DNA of 64,000 bases. It comes from Fragilaria crotonensis. Lineage: Eukaryota > Bacillariophyta > Fragilariophyceae > Fragilariales > Fragilariaceae. The translations under genes were made by a program, and so were the position numbers. Below, piece by piece: positions 46,689-56,744 of the stretch. How positions within the stretch are numbered: the stretch's first letter is position 1; each line of letters starts with the position of its first letter. The stretch is taken from assembly GCA_022925895.1 (NCBI GenBank), contig JAKSYS010000078.1, forward strand, positions 1 to 64,000, written 5' to 3'. The notes below the pieces were generated by a model. It was not told where the DNA came from and did no database searches. It saw nothing but the letters and a program-made list of their open reading frames with translations.

Positions 46689-48332
46689 ATGAGGGCCTCG
46701 ACGATCATCAGAAGGTTCCCTTGGAATACAGCGACACATACCGGAACTGCGACCTCATTCGAGTCCATTCGCCTTCCATCGATTCGTACCTTTATTTCTC
46801 GGTCACGGCCTTGGCCCTGCTTTCATGGATATGAACTGGTGAGCTCCTCTTCTCCATCCATTTCATTAGAATCGTCTAGTAGATCATTTTCACAAAAAAG
46901 AAGCGCTGTCTTCGACGATGAGCAGGAATTCGAAACAACAACGAATCAACGTGATGTAGGGGAAACGACGAAACAAAACCAGAGTCGGCACGCACTGTCC
47001 ATAGCAATCCACGAAGAAATTATTGCACTCGGAGAACGCGACCAATGGAGAGAAATGTTGATTCTTTATTGGAATGAGAGTCAGAATCAGAACGTTAATG
47101 CCATGCACTGTGCTGCTGTCATGACCCAGCTGGCACGTATCCGACAAATCACAAAGGATGATCCATGGTTGAAACGATTTCTGAATGATATCGACAGAAA
47201 GCTTCGTGCGGATGGTATCGACTGGCTTCGAGGGGTGAAGCAGTTATCCACCATTGTCCATGCCATGGCCAAGATGGGACTACTGCCGGAACGTAACCAC
47301 TATGTCAAGCAAATTATGAAATTCGTTCAAGACAGAAAGACTACAAGATGGTTGTTCGAGAAGGGACAGCCGCATGATGTTGCAAACTGTGTATGGGCTT
47401 ATGGTAAATTTGGAATCCGGTCTCGATTTCTGTTTCGATTGCTCGACGAACATGCGGATTGGTTCATCAAGGATGCAACGCCACAGGAAATCGCAAATTG
47501 TGCATGGGCGTGTGGTAAGCTTGGAATTGATGCCCCGAAGCTATTTATATTGCTTGACGAACGTGTGGAATGGTTCATCCAACAGGGAAATCCGCAAGAT
47601 ATTTCAAACTGTGTATGGGCATGTGGAAAAATTGGAATACCGTCTCAGAATCTATTTAAATTGCTCGACGAACAGCCGGAATGGTTATTGAACAATGGAA
47701 CACCGCAGGGCATTGCAAATTGTGTATGGGCATGCGGTAGACTTGGAATCATGGCTCCGAAGCTGTTTCAATTGCTTGACGAACGTTCTGAATGGTTCAT
47801 CATGCACGGAAAGCCGCAAGAAATTGCAAATTGTGTGTGGGCGTTTGGGAAACTTGGTGTCGAGGCTCCAAAACTGTTTGAACTACTCGACGAACGTGCT
47901 AAATGGTTGATGAAGAATGGAAAGCCACAAGAATACGCAAATTGTGTATGGGCGTGTGGTAAGCTTGGAATCAAGGCTCCGAAAATGTTTAAATTGCTCG
48001 ACCAACAAGCGGACTGGATGATCGATAACGGAAAGCCGCAAGAAATCGCAAATTGTGCATGGGCGTGTGGCAAACTTGGAATCAAGGCTTGGAAGCTATT
48101 TACATTGCTCGACGAACGTGCTGTATGGTTGATGGACCATGGAACTCCACAGAATATTGCAAACTGCGCATGGGCGTGTGGCACACTTGGAATCAAGTCT
48201 CCAAAGCTATTTCAATTGATTGACGAACGTGCTGACTGGATGTTCGAACACGGAAAGCCGCAGGAAATCGCAAATTGTGTCTGGGCGTGTGAAAGACTTG
48301 GAATCGAGGCTCCAACACTATTAAAGCTTTAA
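46689..48332 (+). CDS. Heptatricopeptide-like (37-residue) repeat protein, probably organellar
   Basis: Proteins of the HPR/OPR/FASTK-like groups are helical-repeat RNA binders of mitochondria or plastids. The start is taken at Met 46689 because MRASTIIRRFPWNTATHTG gives an Arg/Ser/Thr-rich, acid-poor organelle presequence; an upstream Met at 46650 is in frame. From about 47360, eight full repeats of exactly 37 residues follow, consensus QEIANCVWACGKLGI then xAPKLFxLLDERxxW plus xxxGKP. A ninth stops after 23 residues at TAA (48330-48332). Two degenerate repeats precede them (about 47220-47360). Repeats are so alike at DNA level (111-bp unit) that they expanded recently. No RAP domain is present. 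The abrupt end inside a repeat suggests loss of the C-terminus or an array still changing length. The single exon has 547 residues from the chosen start. Confidence 0.82.
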   Translation: MRASTIIRRFPWNTATHTGTATSFESIRLPSIRTFISRSRPWPCFHGYELVSSSSPSISLESSSRSFSQKRSAVFDDEQEFETTTNQRDVGETTKQNQSRHALSIAIHEEIIALGERDQWREMLILYWNESQNQNVNAMHCAAVMTQLARIRQITKDDPWLKRFLNDIDRKLRADGIDWLRGVKQLSTIVHAMAKMGLLPERNHYVKQIMKFVQDRKTTRWLFEKGQPHDVANCVWAYGKFGIRSRFLFRLLDEHADWFIKDATPQEIANCAWACGKLGIDAPKLFILLDERVEWFIQQGNPQDISNCVWACGKIGIPSQNLFKLLDEQPEWLLNNGTPQGIANCVWACGRLGIMAPKLFQLLDERSEWFIMHGKPQEIANCVWAFGKLGVEAPKLFELLDERAKWLMKNGKPQEYANCVWACGKLGIKAPKMFKLLDQQADWMIDNGKPQEIANCAWACGKLGIKAWKLFTLLDERAVWLMDHGTPQNIANCAWACGTLGIKSPKLFQLIDERADWMFEHGKPQEIANCVWACERLGIEAPTLLKL

Positions 48333-49975
48333 CATGCGCGATAAAGGCGCATGATATTGTGTCTTCAAATGGAAAACAGGATTATTGGGATTTCCGACTT
48401 GGTGTGCTTAAAATGCCTGCTGCAACATTGACATAATGAAGATACGGTGGCACGGTGAGAGTGGTGGGAATACATCATTCTCGACGTATACTACGAGTAC
48501 AACCTGCGAAGAATAATGCACTCCAGAAAACTATGGAGCCACTAATTGAAGCCAATGGTAGGGCCTAGTCTCGTCGTGATGTCCCTTCACGTGTGTGTAG
48601 ATGTGATATGCCCGGGTGTAGTTGTAGTCCTCATTAGATTTCTCCTACTCTAGCAGAACCTATACCGGAACAAGGTTCATCTAGTGTAACATTTGTAAGT
48701 TGTGGTTGGATCAGTCAAAATGAATTGTGGATCCATCGATCGACAAGCCTCTGACTTGTTGATGCCAATGACTTTCTTCCATTTTAGTCCATCACTGCCG
48801 TGTATTGTGCTACTACGGTTCACATAAGAGGGGAACGCCGACTGCGGCACTTGGCTCGAAGGTCAGTCCAAGGCGGTGTGCGATCCAAGTTATTGATACA
48901 TTCTCAAGATGAGAAAATTTCTGCATGGCAAACAAGACCTGAATGAGGTATGGACGGACCGAACATGATTTGTAAATGATCGATGAATCGATGAATCAAA
49001 CAAAGCTACCTACTCCGAGTAATCCCCACTACTTGTAGCTTGTAGCTAGTAATTGACAATTGACACACGACTTTACGTAGCAGAGCTTATACTGATCATC
49101 CTCCCTCCTCCGCTGAACGCTTCTCCTGACGGAACATTTCGTGATCGACCAATCTCGCGAGCAGAATTCAAGATCACTCATGACAGCAGGGAGAATGACC
49201 CTTGACGGCATCTGTTCGACCTGTCGTGCAAGACATGACACCAAGCATTCTCACTCGGAACTCACGTTCGAAACAAGACAACATGCCTTTCCGATTTCTA
49301 TAAAAAGACAAGGTGTCACACATCTCTCTATTCCATGGGGGGTCATCCTAAAATTCTCAGCGTCGCAAAAGGGTAAAAGGCAATATGACATATAACTCTA
49401 GAGAACTCTCTCTAGAGAGTACCAGATACTGTGTCGTACTTTTTGTGGTACCAGGTAATTAAAGTCCTGGATACAAACAAAGAACAGAAATTCCAGCTGA
49501 CGAGTGTCAAATTGTTCAAGCTCTTGGAAGGCTAAAACAGTTTTCGCGAACTTCCTGGCTCCGAAAGTCTTCGTGCGTACGTGTCTCGTCGAGAAGGCCT
49601 GTAATGTTTTTGTGACATACTGACATACTTGGTGTACGTGGCGCAATTTAATCGTATAGTATGGGTGCCGTCAGTGGATGGGAAGTTTTGTGACGTCTTT
49701 CGTGTCTAAAAACTTAAATGCCTGACGACTGTTCTGAGGCGACGAACGTATTCGACGTAAACATGACGTCGTAGTTTGACATACTCGTTTTGTATTATTG
49801 CAGTAATCTATTTATGTAATACGTTGTAGCAGGTACAATTCTCTCCTCTATCCTATTAGTCATGTCACTTCCGACATGACAACGAAGAACACAAAAAGTG
49901 CTGTTCTATGGGACACGTGTACTTGATACCGGTTATCCGATTTAAAGGACATCCAGAAAATCCATGGGTCCCTTA
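48333..49975. other. Intergenic region, 1.6 kb
   Basis: Only short frames without family features. A CTCTAGAG-rich palindromic tract lies near 49397-49423. Bases 49973-49975 (TTA) are the left target duplication of the next element. Confidence 0.4.
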
Positions 49976-50608
49976 GAGCATGCCCACCGGAGGAGCTATT
50001 TTTTGAGTTTAGCGTTAAAGTGTTACAAATATGTCCGAAAGACATACCACCAATTGGGCCTTAACGCTATTTTTTAGCTCTTCAACAATGAGAAACGCTA
50101 CTCACGCAGCTATAGCTGGTCCGAAATCAAAGATTTTAGCTTCGACGCTAAAAAATAGCTTTGTTCAATTTGTCCTATTTGATCAGTTGGATTAAAGTTT
50201 TTTGATCGCGGGTTCGATGTTCCATGCATTTGTAACGTGATTGACATCTGGTGCGCCATACTGTGCACACGGCACACCATTCGACAATTCGCAAAACAAC
50301 AAACAACATGGACTTCGCATTGGAAGACAATCTTGATGTCATCGACATTGCGATGATCCTTTTCTTCGAGGGAGGTGATTTTTCCCTCGAAAACGATGTA
50401 TTTCACATTGTGGAGGAGGAAAAGGAAGAACACGTACAGCCCGATTGTACTAGTATTTTTATTGCGCGCGCATCCGCGCCCGTGTTTCATCCCAAAAATT
50501 AGCTCTTCCGGTGGCAAATCGACATATCCGAAATGTCCAAAATAGATTTCTAAAGGCGCTACTCGAAGAAGTAGCGTTCGAAAAATAGCTCCTCCGGTGG
50601 GCATGCTC
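49976..50608. mobile_element. Harbinger-type (Tourist-like) MITE, 633 bp
   Basis: Terminal inverted repeats start GAGCATGCCCACCGGAGGAG and continue CTATTTTT at both ends. A TTA target duplication lies at 49973-49975 and 50609-50611. Both fit PIF/Harbinger. A CTCTTCCGGTGGCAAA variant of the end motif recurs inside near 50503. Open frames inside (50110-50706 minus, 50251-50502 plus) show no transposase motif. The right end is 150 bp upstream of the next gene's ATG. Confidence 0.85.
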
Positions 50609-50758
50609 TTACGTACTCTGGTAGGTTCTACGCCCACATCATTACCAATGTATTTGCGATTGTCACAACGGCTTTTTGTCACTTTTTCATGCGGTCCCCG
50701 ACTCAAGACTATTGATTTTTGATTCGAACTTATAAAGCTTCACAATTGATGAAAGAGG

Positions 50759-53700
50759 ATGAGCAAAGTCGATGGAGCAACGTCCTTGGACAATGAACAG
50801 TTCAGAGATCTGAAGAGTCAACTACGGAGACTCAAGGCGGGCAGCACTCATGCATCAGTATTACAATCTCTTGCGAACATGTGTCGCGAAGAAGAGGCGA
50901 TTGCGGATGAACAAACCTACACCAGCAAACGCGGGAGTAAGACTGCCGAGAACTGAGCCCGTGAATCGTTCTGGAAACGACGATTCGTCATCCGAGGCTC
51001 GGAGTCTCAAGATGATGAACCAGATTCCAGTTTGTTTGCAAAGTATGCCAAACAAAAATGCCAACCATCCCAGGATGTCTCGGACACAACAGAGACTAAT
51101 TTCTCCACAAACGTACAAGAACTCCTGCTAGCAATGACAACGCAATTTGCAAATGATATTAACGAAGCGTACGTGAGTGATCCATCACAGGTCATGGCAA
51201 GGAGTGAAAACAATCCCGACGAGGTAGTAATGAAGATCTGCCAAGTCGCATCGAACATGAAGAATATTGATGAAGACATGCGAAAGTTAGCTGAAGCCAA
51301 ATCGCACGGAAAAATGACTGCAGACAACGGTTTTACTGGATTTTCACGGCTGGGTGAGGAGGATTATCTGCAGATAGACGAGGCATCTTCTCAAATGGAT
51401 TCCAGTGAAGATTCGGAAGCAAGTCAGAGCACAAGTGATTCTGATGACCAGGACAGTGACGATGTTAGTGAATGGGACTCAGACGACGAGTCCTCGTTGG
51501 ATTCAAATTTTATGGCAGAGATGGCGAATGAGTTGGGTTTTGATATTGATGACGACGTCGACGATGACGATGGTGATGAGACAATTAATTCATCGATTGC
51601 GAGCAGGTCGATGGCGAGCAGACGGAAATTTATTCCTCATTTTTCATCCATGATGAAAGTCCACGAAGCATCAACAAGCGAGACTCACTTCACGGATGAG
51701 TCGTGCTGTGACTCTTCTATCAATACTGAGGTTCAATCACGTTCGTACTATCCAGCAAATTTTAAAGCTGGAGGAGTGGATACGCCTGAAACCTCGAATT
51801 GGATGTCATCTCAGCACATCATGCCGAAATCATATGCTGCCATAAAAGCTGCAGAATACCGTGAGCCGCAAGACATGGCGTCGCCAGCTCTGTCAGTGCA
51901 CCATGGATATCAAGGGTTGACATCAGTGAGTCCACAGACCGAATTTGATGGCGAAGCGGATTCGGGCGGCGAGGATTGCGACGTTGATGACGCTGAAGCG
52001 TCGGACGACGAAAGTACGCGCTCCCTTGATGATGATGATGACCTGATTCCTATTGTCAGTTCGCCATGGGCGGCGTCGAGAATGTACAACGAACCCCACG
52101 CATGTACCTCACAAGAATCCGTGGTCACAGCTTTTCATGATAGGCCAGTGACCCCGTTGCCATTGGCACGTGCTGGCGCGACGATCATGCCGGAGCCAGA
52201 TTTCTTTGCCGGACTCCCACAATCGCCAACTGGTACGGCATCTTCATACCAGCCTTCATGTTCGCCAACGCTGTCACGAGCAGCAACCCCGCCTGCTCGC
52301 AAAAGCATGTCACAACCGGCAAGCTCTCCTAAAGGATTCGATCATCAGTCAGAGTCGGACGATGATTCTAACGACGACTCGGAATATGATTCAGACGACG
52401 ACTCGAACGCCTATCCCGACGTCTCGGACAATGATTCCGACGGAGAGAGCGACTACTTGGCTCAGTTTGAGTCATCACTCGAGGCAAGACCCGCGCGAGG
52501 CCGTACGCTACCGGCTGTCCCACTCCATGGCGAGAATCTTCCTGAAAGTGCAAATGTACCTTCGATGGCATCGCAAAGCTCATTGAAATCTGAAGCAAGC
52601 ACCCGAGCGCTTCAGGCCGTTACAGAATCCCCTTCCGGAATCGGAACGAATGTTGGGTGCTTCGATGCGTCAGGAAAACCGAATAAGATGGCTGCTATTA
52701 GAGGCTCCCAACGTCTGGGAATCTTATTTGGGCAAGATTGTCGCTATCTGTCAGATCTGAGCATTGCGGCAAGACTCGCTGGTGCAGTTGATGAAGACGT
52801 TGCGCCATTCGGTCCAGCGAAAACTGCGTCGAGGCAATCACAAGCTTCGTTTCCCGTCAACTCTAGCGAGATATACAAAAGCGCTCCATGTGCGGTCCAG
52901 AACAGATGCAGTGACGAGATCGGGGAAAGCCTTCATCACGCCGAAACTGTGCGTCGAGAGGTGTCTACGCAAGGCAGATTGCTGCCTACGTCATTCAACA
53001 ATAACACTGACAGTGCTGATGTGGATGGCAAACTTTTGGTCGACTGGAACACCTCAGATAGTGGTTTGTTGGTTTCATGGGGCGACGGTGCTGACAGCGA
53101 CTCGGACGCTTGCGTCGAAGCTCGGCTGGTTGGAAGGGACGATGGCTCTCAAAGTGACGATGAGTTCGATCAGAAGCCAATTGTTTCTAATTGGAATGCA
53201 AGGCAAAATCATCGCGAAGAAGGCGTCGCAGTAAAGCGCCCAAGCGACGAGTCAGTTCCACAACCTTGCCATTTCTCGTGTGATGCCTCCCCAGTAAGGT
53301 CTGATAGGAAGCTGGATGTGGCCGAGCGTGCAGTCCAAGGTTCAGAGTTCTGTGTTGATTACCCCCAACACGCGAATGTGCGAGATTTGAAAGAAAAGTT
53401 ATTCATTGGGGTGGATTTCCGTGACAGTGATGGAATAAGCCCGGTCTCCACTGTGACGTCCGTAATTCCCCGAGTCGCCAATCGAGAGCGTTCATGGAAA
53501 GGTAGCACCAGACGACAGGCTTCGGCTCGGCGAGTTTCGTTTCATGATGCCTTCAAAACGCTAGCGCAAAGTGAAGACGATCTTCAAGAACAGAACGTGC
53601 GTCGCGACCTCCAGCGCGAAGCCGTCTTTCCTCGCGTTGACTTTCGATTAGGCCAGAAGAGGAGGACACGCCGTCTGAAGAAAGGAGAAGGAGATAGTCA

Positions 53701-53842
53701 GAGTACGAGACGGAGAAGAAAGCATCGCGAGAACGAAATCAAGTCAGTCATGGGGATTGAGAAGTGTTACATTGAAGGATTATGCATGATCGACCAGTCA
53801 CAGGGAAAGACGATCGCCTGCAAGATGAAGTCGCAGATCTAG
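50759..53842 (+). CDS. Large acidic Ser/Asp-rich protein, unknown function
   Basis: The start is Met 50759 (MSKVDGATSLDNEQFRDLKS). An in-frame TGA at 50954-50956 is avoided by a predicted 69-nt intron at 50936-51004 (GTAAGA...CGGAG), which keeps the frame, so the product has about 1,004 residues. The N-terminus looks helical. The middle has long Asp/Ser/Glu runs (for example residues around 51370-51600 and 52340-52470). The C-terminus is basic (KRRTRRLKKGEGDSQSTRRR near 53655-53720), a possible nuclear-localisation signal. I recognise no domain. Intron-free alternatives would start downstream at a non-ATG codon, which is less likely. Scaffold or chromatin/RNA roles are possible by composition only. 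Confidence 0.7.
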
Positions 53843-54202
53843 AAGTAGAGCAACCTAGGTCCAGACGTTTTGTCCAAATTCGATTCGTACGGTTAGACTA
53901 TCTTTGTCTTCTCTGTTTCTGATGAAAGCATTCCAAACTTCATCCTCAGCGAGCATCCTGCGGCTGGTTATTGATCGATTCACTTATTTGATCGACTCTT
54001 CAACAATAAAACTGATGATATTGTGCACCCCATACCTGTCCTCGTTTCAATAGTGAGTGACGACATCGCTATAGAATGAAGGAATGAAAATGCGTAATCG
54101 ACGATAGAACAGAAGGATTTCTATATCATACATGTACAACAATGGAATATCCATCAATCCCTTCGCCCAGAAGCCCACGGCATATTTTGTCACTTTCTCT
54201 CA
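53843..54202. other. Intergenic region between convergent genes
   Basis: Contains the 3' flanks of the acidic-protein gene and the ankyrin gene. No gene was recognised. Confidence 0.4.
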
Positions 54203-55381
54203 TCATTTTAAGACACGGCGCCGCTTGCTTTCTCTCTTGTGCAATTCCAAATCTTGCCGGAGGATATTTGCCTTTCTAGTACGCAAATGTTCCTCGAGAC
54301 AGTCTGCAATGTCAAACAATTCGCATTTGCGAGCAATGTCCAGAGCTGTCGATCCTGCTTTATTCCGAACACTCACATCTACCCTGACATCTTTCAGCAG
54401 CTTGCAAATAATGTCGAACCGACCCCTGAGAGTCGCCCAGATAAGGCATGTGTTGCCATGAGCACCTTGGACATTCGCATCCACCTTTTCATGTTTCAAC
54501 AACTCGAAAACAAAATCCCATTGATCCCATTGATCCTCTGAACAGGCCAAGTAAAAGGGTGTTCGGCCTTTATCATCTGTAACGTGAACATCCACATCCT
54601 TGTGCTTCACCAACTCGCAAACAATGTCCAACCTTTGATTGATGCATGCAATCATGAGAAGTGTTCGGCCATGATCGTCTCTGATATTCACATCCACATC
54701 CTTGTGCTTTAACAACTGGCCAACAATGTCCAAACTTCGATTGTTGCATGCAATTATGAGTGGTGTTCGGCCTTTCTCATCCCTTACGTTCACATCCACG
54801 TCCTTGTGCTTCAACAACTCGCCAACAATGTCCAAGCGTTGATTGTCACATGCAATTATAAGTGGTGTGTGGCCTCGTCCCTTTTCGATATTTACATTCA
54901 CCTTGGTGTGTTTCAATAATTTGCAAACAATCTCCAAGCATTCATCGGTGCAGGCCATTAGGAGTGGTGTACGACCACACCAATCTTGGGCATTCAAATC
55001 CACGTCCTTGTGTTTCAGCAACTCGTCGACAAGGTCCAAATATCGATTGTCACATGCAATGATGAGCGGTGTACGGTCGGCCCAATCCATGGCATTCACA
55101 TTCACACCCTCGTGTTTCAACAATTCGCAAACAATTCCCAAATGGCGTAAGCGGGTGGCATGGAGAAGAGATGTCATGCCATCACAATCCCGATAATTCA
55201 CATTGTTCTCCTGCTGCAAACAAAGTTGCAGGCGATTACGATCCTCAATTGTTAGATTGGGTGTGGCATCAAGGATCGTTTGTATGTTCTTTTTGAATGT
55301 TCTGGACACACTTGCGTCCGTTGTCGTGTTCGAATTCTGCAGTCGTGCTGGTACTGCTGCTTCCATGTTATTACTCATCAT
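54203..55381 (-). CDS. Ankyrin-repeat protein
   Basis: The single exon gives 392 residues. After a Thr/Asn-rich start (MMSNNMEAAVPARLQNS), about nine ankyrin repeats follow with the signature GRTPLIIACDNxxLDIVxEL then LKHKDVDVN. Several repeats are close to each other, showing recent internal duplication, and one repeat carries a short DQWDQW insert (about 54520). The C-terminus is basic (HKRESKRRRVLK), possibly a nuclear signal. Ankyrin repeats bind proteins; no catalytic domain is present, so the partner and pathway cannot be told. Confidence 0.85.
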   Translation of the reverse strand: MMSNNMEAAVPARLQNSNTTTDASVSRTFKKNIQTILDATPNLTIEDRNRLQLCLQQENNVNYRDCDGMTSLLHATRLRHLGIVCELLKHEGVNVNAMDWADRTPLIIACDNRYLDLVDELLKHKDVDLNAQDWCGRTPLLMACTDECLEIVCKLLKHTKVNVNIEKGRGHTPLIIACDNQRLDIVGELLKHKDVDVNVRDEKGRTPLIIACNNRSLDIVGQLLKHKDVDVNIRDDHGRTLLMIACINQRLDIVCELVKHKDVDVHVTDDKGRTPFYLACSEDQWDQWDFVFELLKHEKVDANVQGAHGNTCLIWATLRGRFDIICKLLKDVRVDVSVRNKAGSTALDIARKCELFDIADCLEEHLRTRKANILRQDLELHKRESKRRRVLK

Positions 55382-55789
55382 GTATTTTTAACAAGTTACC
55401 AGGTACAGATGAATGACAAGAGGAGAAGACTTTCTTACAGATGCAATTGTTGTACTCCGCAGTAGTTGCTTGTTGCCTCGGATAGATGCAAGACCATTCA
55501 CAGACACAATTAGCAATTCGTTGAAATCTGTGTATTCTGTGTACATATGCATACATTACGTCGTACATTACTTCGACAACGGTTAAGTGTGGTTTTCCAG
55601 CTATGCAGTCGTCAGAGTACTTTACGATGGCTACTGGACCTTCCAGTGCAGTGCCCATCCGTGTGAGTCGAAGGAATCATCTCGCCAATACTCACTGTTG
55701 TCGCACGAGAAGTGTGACCAGAAGAGAACAAAAGCGTCAATCACTTTTGACAGTGGTGTCAAGTCAGCCAAGCGTTATAGTATTGTCGG
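55382..55789. other. Upstream region of the ankyrin gene
   Basis: No gene is supported. A plus-strand frame starting at 55587 runs into the GACGA-rich repeat and is probably spurious. Confidence 0.35.
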
Positions 55790-56235
55790 CGACGATCACA
55801 TAGCAACGAAGACAACGAGCGACGAAGACGACGAGAAACAAAGACAACGAGCGACGAAGTCAATCACGATGCTGCGACGAGCGACGAAGGCAACGAGCGA
55901 TGAACAAGACGAGTGATGAAGACCACGCCACGACGACGCTGCGACGACTACAAGCGACGGCGGCATAGCGACAACGAGCACGACGACGCTGCGATGAAGA
56001 CGACGAAAAGACGACGAGCGACGGCAACATAGCAACGAAGACCAGAACGACACAGGGACAAGACAACGAACAAGAGGACAAGCGACGGTAACATCATAAC
56101 AACGAAGATGCAAGCGACGGCGATGCGAAGACAACGGCGACATAATGACGAAGACGATGAGAAACGGCAACATAATGACGAAGGCGACGAGAAACGGCGA
56201 CGCGAAAGACAACGACGCGACAAGCAACGACAACG
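55790..56235. repeat. GCGACGAAGACAACGA-rich degenerate minisatellite
   Basis: About 440 bp of imperfect repeats built from GCGACGA, AGACAACGA and ACGACG motifs. They keep several frames open on both strands, which explains the low-complexity open frames here; none is called a gene. Confidence 0.8.
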
Positions 56236-56744
56236 GCGAATAACTTAATACTACATCTACTAGTAAAATCTTTGCCACTAACTTGTTGTTCTCCAAAATA
56301 AATACCACTCCTAGCATGAATCCTAACCTAACATTTATTGTCATGAATCAGCGACACTTCTTCTCATCCTCCACAAAGTGACTCTTCTTGGAATGAGGGA
56401 GAACAAATGGTGGATGAGGCTGAACAATATATTCCCAGCGTGAGATTTATGAATGTACAGTCGGCAAGAAAGTACTGGAGTACGGCATGAATTTGCGACA
56501 CTAAAGACAAAAAACACCCGGAAAACACAACTTTTCTGTGTTCACGATAAAAAGGCCGGGTACTAGCGTAAGTAACATTTTCGAAGATAAAAGTTGGGGG
56601 GTGAGTTTTTCATCTCAACTTTTCGTTCCGATAAGGGAGGCCCTATAAGTAACCAGTGTCGAATTAATGTTTTGTTGAATCCTGATACACAATGTACATT
56701 CATCGTACTACGTTGTACGTGTATCGTAGTAATAGTGCTTCGAA
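56236..56744. other. Upstream region of the DUF1800-DUF1501 gene
   Basis: No gene was recognised. A short inverted pair, AAAAGTTGGG and CTCAACTTTTC, lies near 56598-56633. Confidence 0.4.

Noticed and set aside
50205-50230. GGGTTCGAT resembling a tRNA T-arm
   Set aside because: No matching acceptor, D or anticodon arms found; lies inside a MITE.
50110-50706. 198-codon minus-strand frame
   Set aside because: Spans most of a MITE and reads through its right inverted repeat; no transposase motif.
50731-50736. TATAAA before the acidic-protein gene
   Set aside because: Only about 22 bp before the ATG, too close to serve as a standard TATA box for that start.
55587-56344. Overlapping plus and minus open frames
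   Set aside because: Produced by the GACGA-type minisatellite, which keeps several frames open.
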